From contig NC_068921.1 of NCBI RefSeq assembly GCF_023091745.1, forward strand, positions 11,426,001 to 11,490,000: a stretch of 64,000 nt of DNA. Direction: 5' to 3'. Every line of letters begins with the position of its first letter. Position 1 is the first letter of the stretch. The notes beneath the pieces are model-generated. The model was not told the origin of the DNA, did no database searches, and was given only the letters and a program-made list of their open reading frames with translations. The translations under genes were made by a program, and so were the position numbers. This document shows, one piece after another, positions 1 to 11,993 of this stretch. This DNA is from Budorcas taxicolor (lineage: Eukaryota > Chordata > Mammalia > Artiodactyla > Bovidae).

Positions 1-1425
1 GCCTTCCTTTCATGATTTCCATGTTTCTAGTTGTGGCCTTTTCGTTTTCAGTTAGAAAAGTAACATTTCTTATAAAGTTGGTTTGTGGGTGCAGTCTGTA
101 AACCTTGATCTCACCACCAAATGTGAATGAAAGCCTTGCTGGGTAGAGTGTTCTTGGCTGTAGATGTCTCCCTTTCACCACTTTAAATATAAGGAACCAT
201 TCCCTTCTGTTCTGCATGGTTTCTGCTGAAAAGTCACCTCGTGGCCTTATGCAAGTCCTCTCGATTGTAACTTGTTGCTTTGCCCGTGCTGCTTTTAAAA
301 TCCTTGCTTTATCTTTAATTTTTGCCACTTTAATTATAGCGTGTCTTGGTGTGGTCCTTCTTGGGTTGATCTTGTTTGGGACTCACTCTGCTTCCTGGAC
401 CTGGATGTCTGTGTCCTTTCCCAGATTAGGAAAGTTTTCAGTTATTATGTCTTCAAATATGTTCTCTGCCGCTTTCTCTCTCTTCTCCTCTGGGACCCAT
501 ATAATACAGATATTAGTACACATGATGTTGTCTGAGAGGTCTCTTTAACTGTCTTCATTCCTTTTCACCATTTTTCCTTTTCCCATTCAGCTTCAGTGAT
601 TTCCAACACTGTTTTCCAGCTTGCTAATCCAATCCTCTGTATCATTTAATCTACTGCTGATTCCTTCTAGCACATTTTCATTTCAGTTATTGTACTCTTG
701 CTCGGTTTGGTCTTTACATTTTCTAACTCTGGCAAAAACTTCTAACTTCTTGCTCTACGCATCCATTCTTCACCAGAGTTCCTTGAACATGTCTACAATC
801 ATTACCTTGAGTTCTCTATACAGTAGATCACCGATCTCCACTTGACTTATTTGTTCTTCTGGGGTTTCGTCTTCATTTAGAAGATTATTTCTCTGTCACC
901 TCATTCTGCCTAACTTGCTCTTTTTATTTGTGTATCTGGTAGGTTGGTTACATTTCCCAGTCTCAGAGAAGTGCATCCCTGCTGTGCATCCCAGCAGCAC
1001 GCTCCCCTCTGGTCACCAGAGCTATGAGCTCTGGGGCGCCCCCTAGAGGACCTGTGGCTCCTTCTCTTGTGACAGGCGGGCTATTGTGGGTGACCTGGTA
1101 GTCGTGGCTAGCGCTGGGTGGGCTGCCAGGACGAGCCTTGCACAGAAGCTGCCAGAGACCCCAGGTGGTCCCAGGGCTAGTCCTGGCTCACAAATGGTCA
1201 GAGTCAGGTTCTAGAGTGGGGGAGGTGTGGGGCCTGGGGCCCCAGATCTAGGGTTAACCTGCTAGAGGCAGGGCCAGTTCCTGGCACAGCTGCTTGTGGG
1301 TCCAGGGTTGTGTGTCCCCTAACTGGTGTTGACCCACTGGTGAATGGGGCTGGATCCCAGAGCAGCTGGGCTGATGGGTCTAAAGGGGCCCATCTCCTTT
1401 AACAATTTCACTTTCAGATCCTCAA
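1..1425 (-). mobile_element. L1 5'UTR and ORF1 beginning, antisense
   Basis: On the minus strand, the part near 470-560 reads as L1 ORF1 (a NICIIWVPE-type segment matching the L1 ORF1 NIRIIGVPE block). The GC-rich stretch 960-1425 fits an L1 5'UTR. The element therefore runs right to left and is cut by the window edge. Plus-strand open frames here (for example 216-548) are its shadow. Assignment is by pattern recognition. Confidence 0.7.
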
Positions 1426-3865
1426 GACTGGTAAAGAAGAAGAATCTCTACATACGAGTTCTTAGTCAAATGCTTTTCAAAAAATTTTAACCACACAACC
1501 TTGTTTCAAAGGAAATTTTATATAAAACCCCAACATATAAACATATTAAAGTGGTATTTTCACACTGCACATTTCATAGATTAAAACAGTGTTTATGAAC
1601 AGGAAAATTTGAAATCAGGGATTATAGATGACAGCGGCCACCTAAGGTAAGTCTCACATCCATAAAAACAGTTCGATCTTTTTATTATTAAAAATTTCAA
1701 ACGGAATCAAAATTCTGGGACACAGTAAAATGAATTCTCACATATCCATTCTAAGCATCACTTGTTATCAATACATAGTTAATGTTCTTTCATCTCATGC
1801 ATCCTCCACTTACTGCCCAAGGACCCCCCTCCCCACACACTCTGACCTTCAGGATTTTTCTGAAGGAATCTCTGACAGCATATTTTATCTCTAAGTATCT
1901 GAGCATATGTATCTGAAAGATAGAGTCCAACACAATGCTATTATCATACCTAAAAATGTTAACAACATTCTTTATCATCTGAAGTGCTACCTAGGTCTCA
2001 TAATTACAGCTTATAAACTGCTCTATCCCCTCACCAGCAGCCCTGCAGCCTCTCAAAAGCGTGGTACTCTCCCCTCCCCCATTCTGGAGTAAGGGGGGCT
2101 ATAACAACCCTTCATTTCTCATGACCTGACTCAGACAGGTATGGAAGAGTTAAACAGAGGCTTGGGTTGGAAGATAAGAAAGGTAAGAGAGAAGAAACAC
2201 GAAAACAGCAAATCTGTCAAAATATGGGTCACTTTCTGGATCTAGGCGCTTGTCTGCATCTCATCGATCAGCTGCCTTCAAGTCCAAGCCCAGGAGCGAA
2301 GCACTGAAAGGAAGAAATGATTCCTTCTCCTGAAGACACAGGATCTGCTTTCCTAGTCTCTGTTTCTCCTCTGAGGACCAGTATCTTCCTTGGCTGCTAA
2401 AACCAGGAATAAACACTCCTTCAGGGAAGACTCTGGTTCCCAGCCCACAGAGAGTGTGGCCTCACCCTAATGCATCAAGAAAGTAGATCAGAACACACTG
2501 CAAAAACCCTGTTAGCTACACAACACACCTATATATGCACAGAGGTGGTCACTCTGTTATACAAAACACAAAGATCACAGTCAGCGATGAGTGGAAACCT
2601 CTAATTAAAGTAATCTAATTCCCTTATTGATAAGGGAAAGACAAGTCTAGATTCATTAAAAACTTTCACTGAGCTGCTCTGAACAAAGATGTGAATATAT
2701 GAGAACATGCTTTGCAAAATATAAGAGGACAATACAAAAATTAAGTGTCGCTGGTCAATGTTATCAGTGAGGGTGCAGTCACTTGATGTGTGACATTAGG
2801 CAAGTCACTGAACTTCTTTAATTTCAATTTCTTTTTCTGCTGAAAATTAAGTGAGACAACGTACTTTTATAAAGATCTACTATGTTAATATGATACAATA
2901 AGAAGTAGACAATGCCAGTTTGGCAGTATTGTTGCCCCCAAATGCATTATCACATTCCATCATGAGAAAACATCACAGAAATAGAACTGAGGGACATTCT
3001 ACATGTCTGACCAGTCAGGGTTATAGGAGACAAGGAAAGACAAAGGAACCATCACAGATTGGGAGTGCCTAGGAAAAAATGACTACCAACTAATCGCAGT
3101 GTGAGATTCTAGATAGGATCCTGGAACAGAAAAAGGACATTAGTGTGAAATGCGTGGAATACAAATAAAGGCCAGGTTTAGTTGATAATACTGTGAAAAA
3201 TGTTAATTTCTGGTTTTTAAATGAATATTAAATATTCAAATAAATTTTACTTCCAAATAGTTTATTTTCTCAAACACCTCCAACATCTCTGGCCAAGATA
3301 AAGGAAAGTTTAAGTGTATAAAAATAAAAATGCATGCATCAGTTTCCAAAACTGATGAAAAAAGTACCACCTCAACACTTACACAGTGAACTCTTTGGTT
3401 TGAAATATCCTGCTAGTTCTGACTGAAGAAACCTTCCTGAAACCCCAGCACCCTATCCTACACCTGGGTTATGGCCTCCTATTCTGCCTTCTGCGGCAGC
3501 AGTAACAGAAGAGCATTCCTATCTTTGGCCCCCCAGGCAACCTCTCGCTGTTACCAGGAGTGCAGAGCTAGGCACACACACAGTGCTCAGTGAAGACCTG
3601 GTGAACTGAGCTGGTTTGGTTCCTCTCACACACCTCCTCTCTTGTCGCGTTCATCTCTGTCTATTTAGGAAAGAAGAAGCGGGAGGTGAGCAGCGGCTAT
3701 GAACCACAGGCGGACCAGAAGGGAAACGGCACTGCTTTCTCCCTGCAGGGCTCTAGCTTCTGCCACTAATGACGCTACTCAAAACCGAGTCGGGAACGTT
3801 CTTCCAGCCCCCAAGTCACAAAGAGAAGCCAAGGCCTACGACGACGCTGCTCGGGATGCACAGAC
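1426..3865. other. ELF1 intron, mostly unique sequence
   Basis: This lies downstream of the LGDPAIF exon in ELF1. Apart from a probable MIR near 2745-2880, I see no recognisable coding exon. The next ELF1 exon is not present. Confidence 0.6.
2745..2880 (+). repeat. MIR fragment
   Basis: It contains a degraded MIR core (a GACATTAGGCAAGTCACTGAACTT-like segment corresponding to the GGGCAAGT...CTCTG block). Confidence 0.5.
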
Positions 3866-4046
3866 CTGTGACGGTGATGTCGTCCTCATCCTCGTCGATG
3901 ATCTCCTCCTCAGCGACGTCCAGGGAGCTCTCAGTGATCATGTCATTGGGCTCCTCCACACAGGCCAGACCTGCATAGCTGTTAAGAATATCAGCACCAG
4001 GAACATGCTCCACAATGACGGCGGGGAAAATAGCTGGATCGCCAAG
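3866..4046 (-). CDS. ELF1: ELF1 second coding exon (residues 25-84 plus one base)
   Basis: This exon encodes 60 residues beginning LGDPAIFPAVIVEHVPG and ending in the acidic run EEEIIDEDEDDITVT. I recognise it as the N-terminal region of ELF1, an ETS-family nuclear transcription factor that binds GGAA sites in haematopoietic and other genes. The acceptor is a pyrimidine-rich tract ending CAG at 4047-4049, and the donor GT is at 3864-3865. The length of 181 nt gives phase 1 at the 3' side, as expected for splicing onto the next ELF1 exon (TVEAS...). That exon is not in the window, so it lies below position 1 in this numbering. The acidic N-terminus belongs to the regulatory/activation part of ELF1; the ETS DNA-binding domain is encoded further downstream. 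The open frame continues past both splice sites, but those extensions are intron. Confidence 0.95.
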
Positions 4047-4225
4047 CTGGGAAGGCAAGAGGAAAAAAAGATTAGCCAAGTTTTGCTTTTACAACCCAAA
4101 CTGTTTCATACTGGACATCAACTTAGTTTTCACATCATCAGCCACTTGTACATTGACAATCCTAGGCTACAGAGAATATTCATCTACTATGACCAAATAA
4201 AACTTTCATTACTCAATTTTGGGTC

Positions 4226-4433
4226 TTTTTTTTTTTAACTTTTTACTTTGGGTTGGGGTACAGTCGATTAACAATGTTGTGACAGCCTCAGGTAAACAGC
4301 GAAGGGCCTCAGCCATACATACACATGCATCCGTCCTCCCCGCAAAACCCCCTCCCGTCCAGGATGCCACATGACACGGAGCAGTTCCCGTGCTTCACAG
4401 CAGGTCCTTGCTGGCTATCCGTTTTAAACACAG
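4226..4433 (-). mobile_element. L1 3'UTR fragment, antisense
   Basis: A T-run at 4229-4237 (poly-A of a minus-strand insert) is followed by the bovid L1 3'UTR pattern with AACAATGTTGTG and GCAGGTCCTTGCTGGCTATCC. Confidence 0.6.
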
Positions 4434-4748
4434 CGGAGAACTTCCCGGTGGCTCCGTCGCGCCTGCCATTGCAGATGGCGTGGGTTTGACCCCTGCTCCA
4501 GGCAGTTTCCACATGCCGCGGAGCAACTAAGCCCGTGCACCGTAACTGTGGAGCCCGCGCGGTCTACAGCCTGTGCTCTGGAACACGAGAAGCCCCTGCA
4601 GCGAGAAGCCCACCCAGCCCCCGGGAGAGCAGCCCCCACTCGCCACAACTGGAGAAAGCCCCGCCCGCAGCAACGAAGATGCAATGCGGCAAGAAGACAG
4701 ACCCCGTGTGTCGTAACTAGGACTCAGTGCAGTCAAATAAACTTTTAA
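4434..4748 (+). mobile_element. Artiodactyl tRNA-Glu-derived SINE (long ART2-like form)
   Basis: It starts with ACTTCCCGGTGGCTC, followed by a B-box-like GTGGGTTTGA. It continues through the GGAGCAACTAAGCCCGTG and GAGAAGCC repeats typical of this family. It ends in an A-rich tail. Confidence 0.8.
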
Positions 4749-5094
4749 AACAGATAAATAAATACAGCCAAGTGTACATGTCCATCTCTAACTCCCTAAC
4801 TATCCAATTTGGGGTCTTAATAGCCAAGTTTTCACCAGGAATTTCTATAAAAGTATGTTTTTAAAGTGAACTAAACTAAAAACAAAAACTAGCGTCATGA
4901 ATAAGAAGTGGCATACGAATAAGTACACAATTAAATAAAACCTCAACCAAAGTTACTTGGTCAGAAAAAGATCTGTGAGCTTAATAAATATTACATCGTC
5001 ACTTGTCACACAGGCCGTGTTTAACAATTGCTTTTGACTGAAATGGGAAAATTAACTTTCACTTTCTATTCAGTCATAAGATCAGGGAATCTGA

Positions 5095-5170
5095 GAACTG
5101 AAAGAGCTCTATTCCAGCTGTCTCGTTTCACAGATGAGGAAACTGACCCAGAGAGACTTTTTAATAGCCT
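5095..5170 (-). repeat. MIR-class relic
   Basis: It contains CAGATGAGGAAACTGA followed by CAGAGAG, the antisense MIR core. Confidence 0.5.
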
Positions 5171-5247
5171 ACTCAAATATCAGTTAGTCATGAAAAAAAT
5201 TCAATATTAAAGTGAAAACCAAATAAAATACGCTTTCTAAGTATTTC

Positions 5248-5457
5248 ATTGTTGTTAGTCGCTAAATTGTGTCTGTCTCTTGCAACTCTATGGACTGTAG
5301 CCCGCCAGGCTCCTCTGTCCAAGGGATTTCCCAGGCAAGAATACCGGAGTGGGTTGCCATTTCCTTCTCCAGGGGATCTTCCCCACCCAGGGATCGAACC
5401 TGCGTCTCCTGCATTGGCAGGTGAATTCTTTACCACTGAGTCATCAGGGAAATCTCG
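5248..5457 (-). mobile_element. Bov-tA SINE
   Basis: The antisense order is BovA body (AGTCGCTAAATTGTGTC... CAGGCAAGAATACCGGAGTG), then the tRNA-Glu-derived head (GGGATCGAACCTGCGTCTCC ... TCATCAGGGAA). Confidence 0.9.
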
Positions 5458-5639
5458 TATCTAAGTATACATGAATCATAATACTACATAATAAGGGCTG
5501 TCTATAAAATAATTATTTCTTAGAGTAAAAAGGCAGATACTTTTTAACTTGTTTCATATTGCTCTCCTTGTCATATGGTAAGAGCATTATTCGTTACACT
5601 TCATATTAACGTTTCTCTGCAAATCATCATCTCCTAAGC

Positions 5640-5915
5640 CACTGCTGCTGCCACGGCTAAGTCACTTCAGTCATGTCCGACTCTGTGCGACCGCACAGAC
5701 GGCAGCCCACCAGGTTCCCCCGTCCCTGGGATTCTCCAGGCAAGAACACTGGAGTGGGCTGCCATTTCCTTCTACAACGCATGAAAGTGAAAAGTTAAAG
5801 TGAAGTCCCGCAGTCATGCCCGACTCTTCACCACCCCATGGACTGCAGCCTACCAGGCTCCTCCATCCATGGGATTTTCCAGGCAAGAGTACTGGAGTGG
5901 GGTGCCATTGCCTAA
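5640..5915 (-). mobile_element. Bov-A2 SINE (two BovA monomers)
   Basis: Two tandem BovA units in antisense are separated by GCATGAAAGTGAAAAG. They begin with the CTGCTGCTG-type tail and AAGTCACTTCAGTCATGTCC. Confidence 0.9.
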
Positions 5916-5919
5916 GCCA

Positions 5920-7445
5920 CTAATACATATTAAAGTCTATTGATTTAAAAAAATCAATTAGTGATAGACCTCATTAAGTTTCTACCTTTTACTTTAAAAA
6001 TTAAAAACCTTCAGACTTTAAAAAGTTGTAAAAGTAGCACATTCTCTTACAATCTCTGTAAAAGTAGAATTCTCTTACAACCTTCATTCATATTCCTCAA
6101 ACATTAAAACTTCATCATATTTATCATCCTCTTTCTATACTACTCTTTCTATATCTATAGTTTTTAGGATTTATTTGAAAGTGGGAAACATATTGACCCT
6201 TTAACCTTAAACACTTTAGCGTATATTTTCTAAATATATGATCATTATCTTATATAAAGATAGCACAATTATCAAAATTAGGAAAGTAACCTTGATACAG
6301 CACTATTATCTAATCTATAGAATTTACTTAAATTTCTCCAATTGTCTCACTAATGTCTTTAAAAAAATTTTTTTAATTGAGATCAAGATCATAACTTTCA
6401 TTTGGTAAATATCATGTTTCTTCATGACAACTTCTCTAATTTACAACAATTCCTTTCTTCTCCTTTAATCTGGAGCAGTTCTTCAGTTTGTCTTTCATGA
6501 TCTTGACACTCTGGAAAAATAAAGGCCATTTGTTTCATAAAATGTCTCCCAATTTGGGTTTGTGTGTTAGTAACTCAGCAAGAATACCAAAAAAGCAACA
6601 CTGTGTCCTTTCAAATACACCTTATCAGGAGGTCCAAAATACCGTTTAGTCTCACTATGAGTGACATTAACTTTGATCACTTATTTAGTTTGGATGCAGT
6701 CTACCAGACTTCTCTACCATTACCGTATTTCCTTTTATAATTAGTAAATATCTTATGAGAAGACAGCTCATGTAAATATCTTTTTTCTTAAAATATGTAG
6801 GGTGAAAATATTATTTATCACTTCATTATAACTTAAGCATCCTCCATCTTTAAAATTAATATGTTTGTAGCAGTGCACAGAAGTTAAACAGTACTTCAAT
6901 CATAAGAATTTAATTTACCCAAATTAAATACATGATATCATGGGTACTCAATACCATCCATGCCTTCAAGAATGCTATGTTTTGAAATTTATAAATAATA
7001 TTAATACTAAAGCATATTTGGATGGTTTTATTTTCAAATGTTTCTTCCTATTTCAAGAGGAAGTTAGTGAGAAGTAACCAGCTGTCCAAACCCTAAGTTT
7101 TGAACAGAAAGAGGCTCAAACATTACAAAGAAAAACACACAGGGAAGCGCTAGAGGGAGTATCACATAAAGGGCCCCAGTACAGTCACTGCCTTGCACTT
7201 CTCTCTTTTGAGAAGGAATTGTCGCACAAGCAACCCTACCCAGCAGGGCACGTGCTTGTCACAACACTTCTTTTCTTCTCTCCTAAGAGCTCAAGTTAAG
7301 CTCCTCATCTAACAAGGCTAAGCCCAGAGTGAGTTGATTTTCATGAATTCATTTTATGCCACAACAACTCTACACATCAGGTAAGGATATGGCTTACTAT
7401 TTCTATCTATTGGCAAATGAAGAATTAGACTAAGAAATTTTCCCA
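5920..7445. other. AT-rich unique intron
   Basis: No gene is seen. A possible MIR relic lies near 7340-7445; otherwise nothing is recognised. Confidence 0.5.
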
Positions 7446-7562
7446 AGGGGCCATCCCTAGTGGTCCAGCGATTAAGACTTCGAGCTTTCATGCAGGGGAC
7501 ACAGGTTCAATCCCACATGCCATGCTATGTGGCCAAAAAGTGAAAATATTAAAAAAAAATTT
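7446..7562 (+). mobile_element. Short tRNA-Glu SINE (CHR-type)
   Basis: CCATCCCTAGTGGTCCAG, then GGTTCAATCCC, then GTGGCCAAAAAG and an A-tail. Confidence 0.8.
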
Positions 7563-7583
7563 ACCCAAGATTAGCACTAAGTC

Positions 7584-7856
7584 CGGAGAAGGCGATGGCA
7601 CCCCACTCCAGTACTCTTGCCTGGTAAATCCCACGGACGGAGGAGCCTGGAAGGCTGCAGTCCATGGGGTCGCTGAGGGTCAGACACGGCTGAGCGACTT
7701 CACTTTCACTTTTCACTTTCATGCACTGGAGAAGGAAACCCACTCCAGTGTTCTTGCCTGGAGAATCCCAGGGACAGAGGAGCCTGGTGGGCTGCCATCT
7801 ATGGGGTCGCACAGAGTCGGACACAGCTGAAGTGACTTAGCATTAGTAGCAGCAGC
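7584..7856 (+). mobile_element. Bov-A2 SINE with target duplications
   Basis: Two BovA monomers in sense end in a (AGC)n tail. The direct repeats AGCACTAAGTC at 7573-7583 and 7857-7867 flank it. Confidence 0.92.
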
Positions 7857-8156
7857 AGCACTAAGTCAGAGACAGAGGCAGGTCAATGCAATTCACAGGA
7901 GAAGCCCTCAAAAGGAAGCAAAGAATTCCTCCCTACCCACATTTATTTGGCTCCTGAAATTTGGAGAGTGAGTATTTAGACTGTGGCTATTAAGAGGGAT
8001 AGCTCCAAAATTTTTCTGAATCCATACAGCTCCCAAGTTTCAGATAACTACAGATGCTTGTTACTACTCTACCTCATCCCAGTCCCTTATCCTGGAAGTG
8101 GACTGGAGCTGATGGCTCTATGTTAGGAAACACACAGTCATGGACTCCTATAACCA

Positions 8157-8380
8157 ATACTGCTTCCCTGGTGGCTCAGATAGTACAGAATCTGCCTGCA
8201 AAGTGGGGAGACCTGAGTTCAGTCCCTGGGTTGGGATGATCCCCTGGAGCAGGGCATGGCAACCCACTCCAGTATTCTTGCCCGGAGAATCCCCGTGGAC
8301 AGAGGAGCCTGGCGGGCTACAGGCCACGGGGTCGCGTTGAGTTGGACGCGACTGAGCGACTAAGCACAGCACAGCGTGCC
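8157..8380 (+). mobile_element. Bov-tA SINE
   Basis: The tRNA-Glu-like head (GCTTCCCTGGTGGCTCAGAT) is followed by a BovA body and a short CAGCACAGC-type tail. Confidence 0.9.
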
Positions 8381-8500
8381 CCTCTCCAGAAGCAACCACT
8401 GAAGCCAGTATCTTTGTTCCGTAACAGAGGCAGTCTATGCATAGTCAAGTATATTCTAATTTGCTTTAGACAATCATTTCTAGGTCACTTCCAGGTTTTA

Positions 8501-9313
8501 GTGCACCGGCTCGCAGCCGCCTGCGCTCAGATATGCAGATACCACCACCCTTATGGCAGAAAGTGAAGAGGAGCTAAAAAGCCTCTTGATGAAAGTGAAA
8601 GAGGAGAGCGAAAAAGTTGGCTTAAAGCTCAACATTCAGAAAACGAAGATCATGGCATCCGGTCCCATCACTTCATGGGAAATAGATGGGGAAACAGTGG
8701 AAACAGTGTCAAACTTTATTTTGGGGGGCTCTAAAATCACTGCAGATGGTGACTGCAGCCATGAAATTAAAAGACGCTTACTCCTTGGAAGAAAAAGTTA
8801 TGACCAACCTAGACAGTATATTCAAAAGCAGAGACATTACTTTGCCGACTAAGGTCCATCTAGTCAAGGCTATGGTTTTTCCTGCGGTCATGTATGGATG
8901 TGAGAGTTGGACTGTGAAGAAGGCTGAGCACCAAAGAATTGATGCTTTTGAACTGTGGTGTTGGAGAAGACTCTTGAGAGTCCCTTGGACTGCAAGGAGA
9001 TCCAACCAGTCCATTCTGAAGGAGATCAGCCCTGGGATTTCTTTGGAAGGAATGATGCTAAAGCTGAAGCTCCAGTACTTTGGCCACCTCATGCGAAGAG
9101 TTGACTCATTGGAAAAGACCCTGATGCTGGGAGGGATTGGGGGCAGGAGGAGAAGGGGACGACCGAGGATAAGATGGCTGGATGGCACCATGGACTCGAT
9201 GGACGTGAGTCTGAGTGAACTCCGGGAGATGATGATGGACAGGGAGGCCTGGCGTGCTGCGATTCATGGGGTCGCTCAGTCAGACACAACTGAGCGACTG
9301 AACGGAACTGAAC
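8501..9313 (+). mobile_element. BovB (RTE) LINE, 5'-truncated reverse transcriptase end
   Basis: The open frame carries the C-terminal part of the BovB reverse transcriptase (LMAESEEELKSLLMKVKEES, KIMASGPITSW, VMYGCESWTVKKAE, FELWCWRRLLRVPWTARR). The catalytic YADD block is missing because of truncation, and the frame breaks near 8790-8850. Direct repeats TCCAGGTTTTA at 8490-8500 and 9314-9324 flank it. The first 25 bases (8501-8525) are GC-rich and do not look like BovB. Confidence 0.9.
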
Positions 9314-9474
9314 TCCAGGTTTTAAGATGTACTTTAAAGGCACGGATATGAAAACTGTCTGTTTACATGCTTACATCAGAAGAGATTACTCATATTTAAT
9401 GGGCTAAATGCAGGGGGGTGGGGAGGCAGTCATCTACGCACAGTGGTCACATACCTTCTGGCTTTGCTACTGTT

Positions 9475-9640
9475 ATTAGCTAATATTTATTAGCACTAGG
9501 CATTTTGTTCACTGCTTCATACGGATTACCACCTTATGTCATCATCACAAAAACCCAATAAGAAAGGCACATCAGATGATTTACCTTATACAAGGGAAAA
9601 TGAAGTCTCAAAGAGAAGGAAAACAGTTCACTGTAAGTGG
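9475..9640 (-). repeat. MIR relic
   Basis: A degraded antisense MIR (ATTTATTAGCACTAGGCA ... CAAGGGAAAATGAAG). Confidence 0.45.
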
Positions 9641-10327
9641 AAGAATCTTAACCTAAAGTGGACTCCAGAGACCAAGTTCTTTACCTTTTCACTATTATAG
9701 CCAGCCTGAAGCATGATGCTATTTTGTTCCGCAACTTTTTTTTCCTTTTACGTATATTTACTTAGCTCTGTTTAGAAACACAGAATAGGTGAGGAGCTGT
9801 GTTTGGGGCATGACTTTCAATGTTATCTTTTTCAAGGACTTCTCCAATCCAACTCTATTATAAACTACCTTGAGGGCACAGCCAGCTCCTGCCACTCCCC
9901 AGGGACTTCCCAGGATCACTCCCAATTTGGCCGTACTGTCTTCTCCTTCTAGACACTGGCTCGTCTCATGAAAAACACAGGCCACTCTTCTCTAGTCCAC
10001 TGAGATGTGTATTCACAGTTGTTCAACTCTTAATTTCTCCAGGGTGCTGTTAATTCATGTACAATAAATAGACCAACTCTGCGTCTCAGGTAACCAGCCT
10101 CAATCTGTATACACAAAATAGATCCAGGAAACCCTTCTCAGGTGACTGGAAAGACCCTTCCCCGCTATAACCATAAAGAAAAGGAAAACAGATACTCCAG
10201 AAACGCCTGCTGAGGATCTGGGCTCATGGTAAACTCCTGCCTTATAAACTGATTGACTAAACTCACTGACTGCTAACTGAGTCACCAGGAACTTTAAAAC
10301 TTCATAACCACATGTTCTAAAATTCCT

Positions 10328-10618
10328 TGTAGAGCATCCCTGGGGGCTCAGTGGTACAGAATCTGCCTGCCAATGCAGGAGACACAGGTTCGATACCTGG
10401 TCCAGGAGGATCCCACATGCTGCAGGGCAACTAAGCCCCTCGCCGCAACTGCTGCAGCCCAGGTGCCCTGGAGGCTGAGCTCCACTGCAAGAGAAGCCTG
10501 CAGGCTGCGCCTGGAGAGCCCCGCTGGCCGCACCTGGAGAGCCCCGCTGGCCGCAACAAGAGAAAAGCCGGAGGAACAATGCAGGCCCGGCACAGACAAA
10601 AATAAATTAGAAACAAAA
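10328..10618 (+). mobile_element. tRNA-Glu SINE (long ART2-like form)
   Basis: GCATCCCTGGGGGCTCAGTG, GGTTCGATACCTGG, CAACTAAGCCCCTCGCCGC, with a tandem duplication of CTGGAGAGCCCCGCTGGCCG in its 3' half and an A-rich end. Confidence 0.8.
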
Positions 10619-10751
10619 GTTGCTTTAAGTAATAAAATCCCTGATAAAGAAATGGACCCTAATCTCTTGAGTGAAAAAAAAAGACGGTAAAATTTCACAT
10701 ACTGAATTTTCCTAGATTTACATTTTTAAAAATAAATAAAATATGGGGACT

Positions 10752-11152
10752 TGTATTAATTTGCTGTAGCTGCTATAACAAAGGACCACAGGCTACATGG
10801 CTGAAACAGCAAAAATGTACTGTCTCTCAGTTCTGGAGTCTGCATGGCTGCTATCACAGCAATGGCAAGGTCAGTTCCTGAGGGCTGTGAGGGAAGGGTC
10901 CATCCAGGCCTGTCTCTTTGGCCTGTAAATGGCCCTCTTCATGTTCACACAGTGCTCTCCCTGTATGTGTCTCTGTCCAAGTTTTCCCTTCTTATAAAGG
11001 CACTCATCATATTGGATCAGGGGCCCACCTTATTCCAGTATAACCTCATGTTGAATCCACAACAATCCTATTTCCAAGTAAGGTCACATTCTGGGGGTCA
11101 GAGCTTCAACATTTGAATTTGAGGAGTGAAGGGCAATTCAGACTATAACAAG
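10752..11152 (-). mobile_element. MaLR-type LTR (MLT1/MST-like), antisense
   Basis: The plus strand runs from ATTAATTTGCTGTAGCTGC to CAATTCAGACTATAACA, the reverse of a mammalian MaLR LTR (5' TGTTATAGTCTGAATTG...). Middle blocks match: TTCTGGAG, CTTATAAAGGCACTCATCAT, GGGGTCAGAGCTTCAACAT. Confidence 0.7.
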
Positions 11153-11228
11153 ACTCAAGTTAATTTAGCTTTAAGTCTCTCATTTGACAACTAAGTCCCT
11201 CGACCCTAAACAATCTCGATAGCTTATG

Positions 11229-11405
11229 GCAATAAATGCTAGCCTCTCAGTCGTGTCCATGGGCTCTACCCGGCCAAGCTCTTCTGTCCATGGAACTCTC
11301 CAGGCTAGAATACTGGAGTTGGTTGCTATTTCCTTCTCCAGAGGATATTCTCGACCAAGGGATCAAACCCAGGTCTCCTGCATTACAGGTGGATTCTTTA
11401 CCATC
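11229..11405 (-). mobile_element. Bov-tA SINE
   Basis: Antisense BovA body, then the tRNA head ending at GGTGGATTCTTTACCATC. It is diverged. Confidence 0.85.
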
Positions 11406-11407
11406 TT

Positions 11408-11448
11408 TATGGCAATTAAAATATATACATATATATATATATATATAA
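11408..11448. repeat. (TA)n microsatellite
   Basis: An alternating TA run sits between a SINE and a BovB copy, possibly grown from the insertion tail. Confidence 0.85.
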
Positions 11449-11993
11449 CCATGACATTAAAAGATGCTTGCTTCTTGGAAGAAAAGCTATGACAAACCTA
11501 GATAGTGTATTAGAAAGCAGAGACATTACTTTGCCAACAAAGGTTCATATAGTCAAAGCTATGGTTTTTCCAGTAGTCATGTATGACTGTGAGAGCTGGA
11601 CCATAAAGAAGACTGACCACTGAAGAACTGATGCTTTTGTACTGTGGTGTTGGAGAAAACTCCTGAGAGACCCTTGGACTGCAAGATCAACCCAGTCAAT
11701 CCTAAAAGCAATCAATCCTGAATATTCGTTGGAAGGACTGATGCTAAAGCTGAAGCTCAAATACTTTGGCCACCTGATGCGAAGAGCTAACTCATTTGAC
11801 AAGACGCTGATGCTGGGAAAGACTGAGGGCGTGAGGAGAAGGGGATGACAGGGAACGAGACAGTTGGATGGCAACACCAACTCAATGGACACGAGTTTGA
11901 ATGAGCTCCGGGAGATGGTCAAGGACAGGGAAGCCTGGTGTGCTGCCCTCCATGGGGTGGAAAAGAGTCAGACAAGACTGAGCAACTGAACAA
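11449..11993 (+). mobile_element. BovB 3' fragment
   Basis: It matches the C-terminal BovB reverse transcriptase segment (nucleotides for LLGRK, MTNLDS, CWR..RVPWTAR) with many stops, ending CTGAGCAACTGAACAACAAC. It is older than the copy at 8501. Confidence 0.85.

Noticed and set aside
216..548. 110-codon membrane-like plus-strand frame
   Set aside because: It is the reverse complement of L1 ORF1; hydrophobicity comes from reading coding DNA backwards.
3699..4238. 179-codon plus-strand frame
   Set aside because: It is antisense to the ELF1 exon with no family features; a shadow of ELF1 coding sequence.
8686..9351. 221-codon frame as a cellular gene
   Set aside because: It is the C-terminal part of the BovB reverse transcriptase bounded by target duplications.
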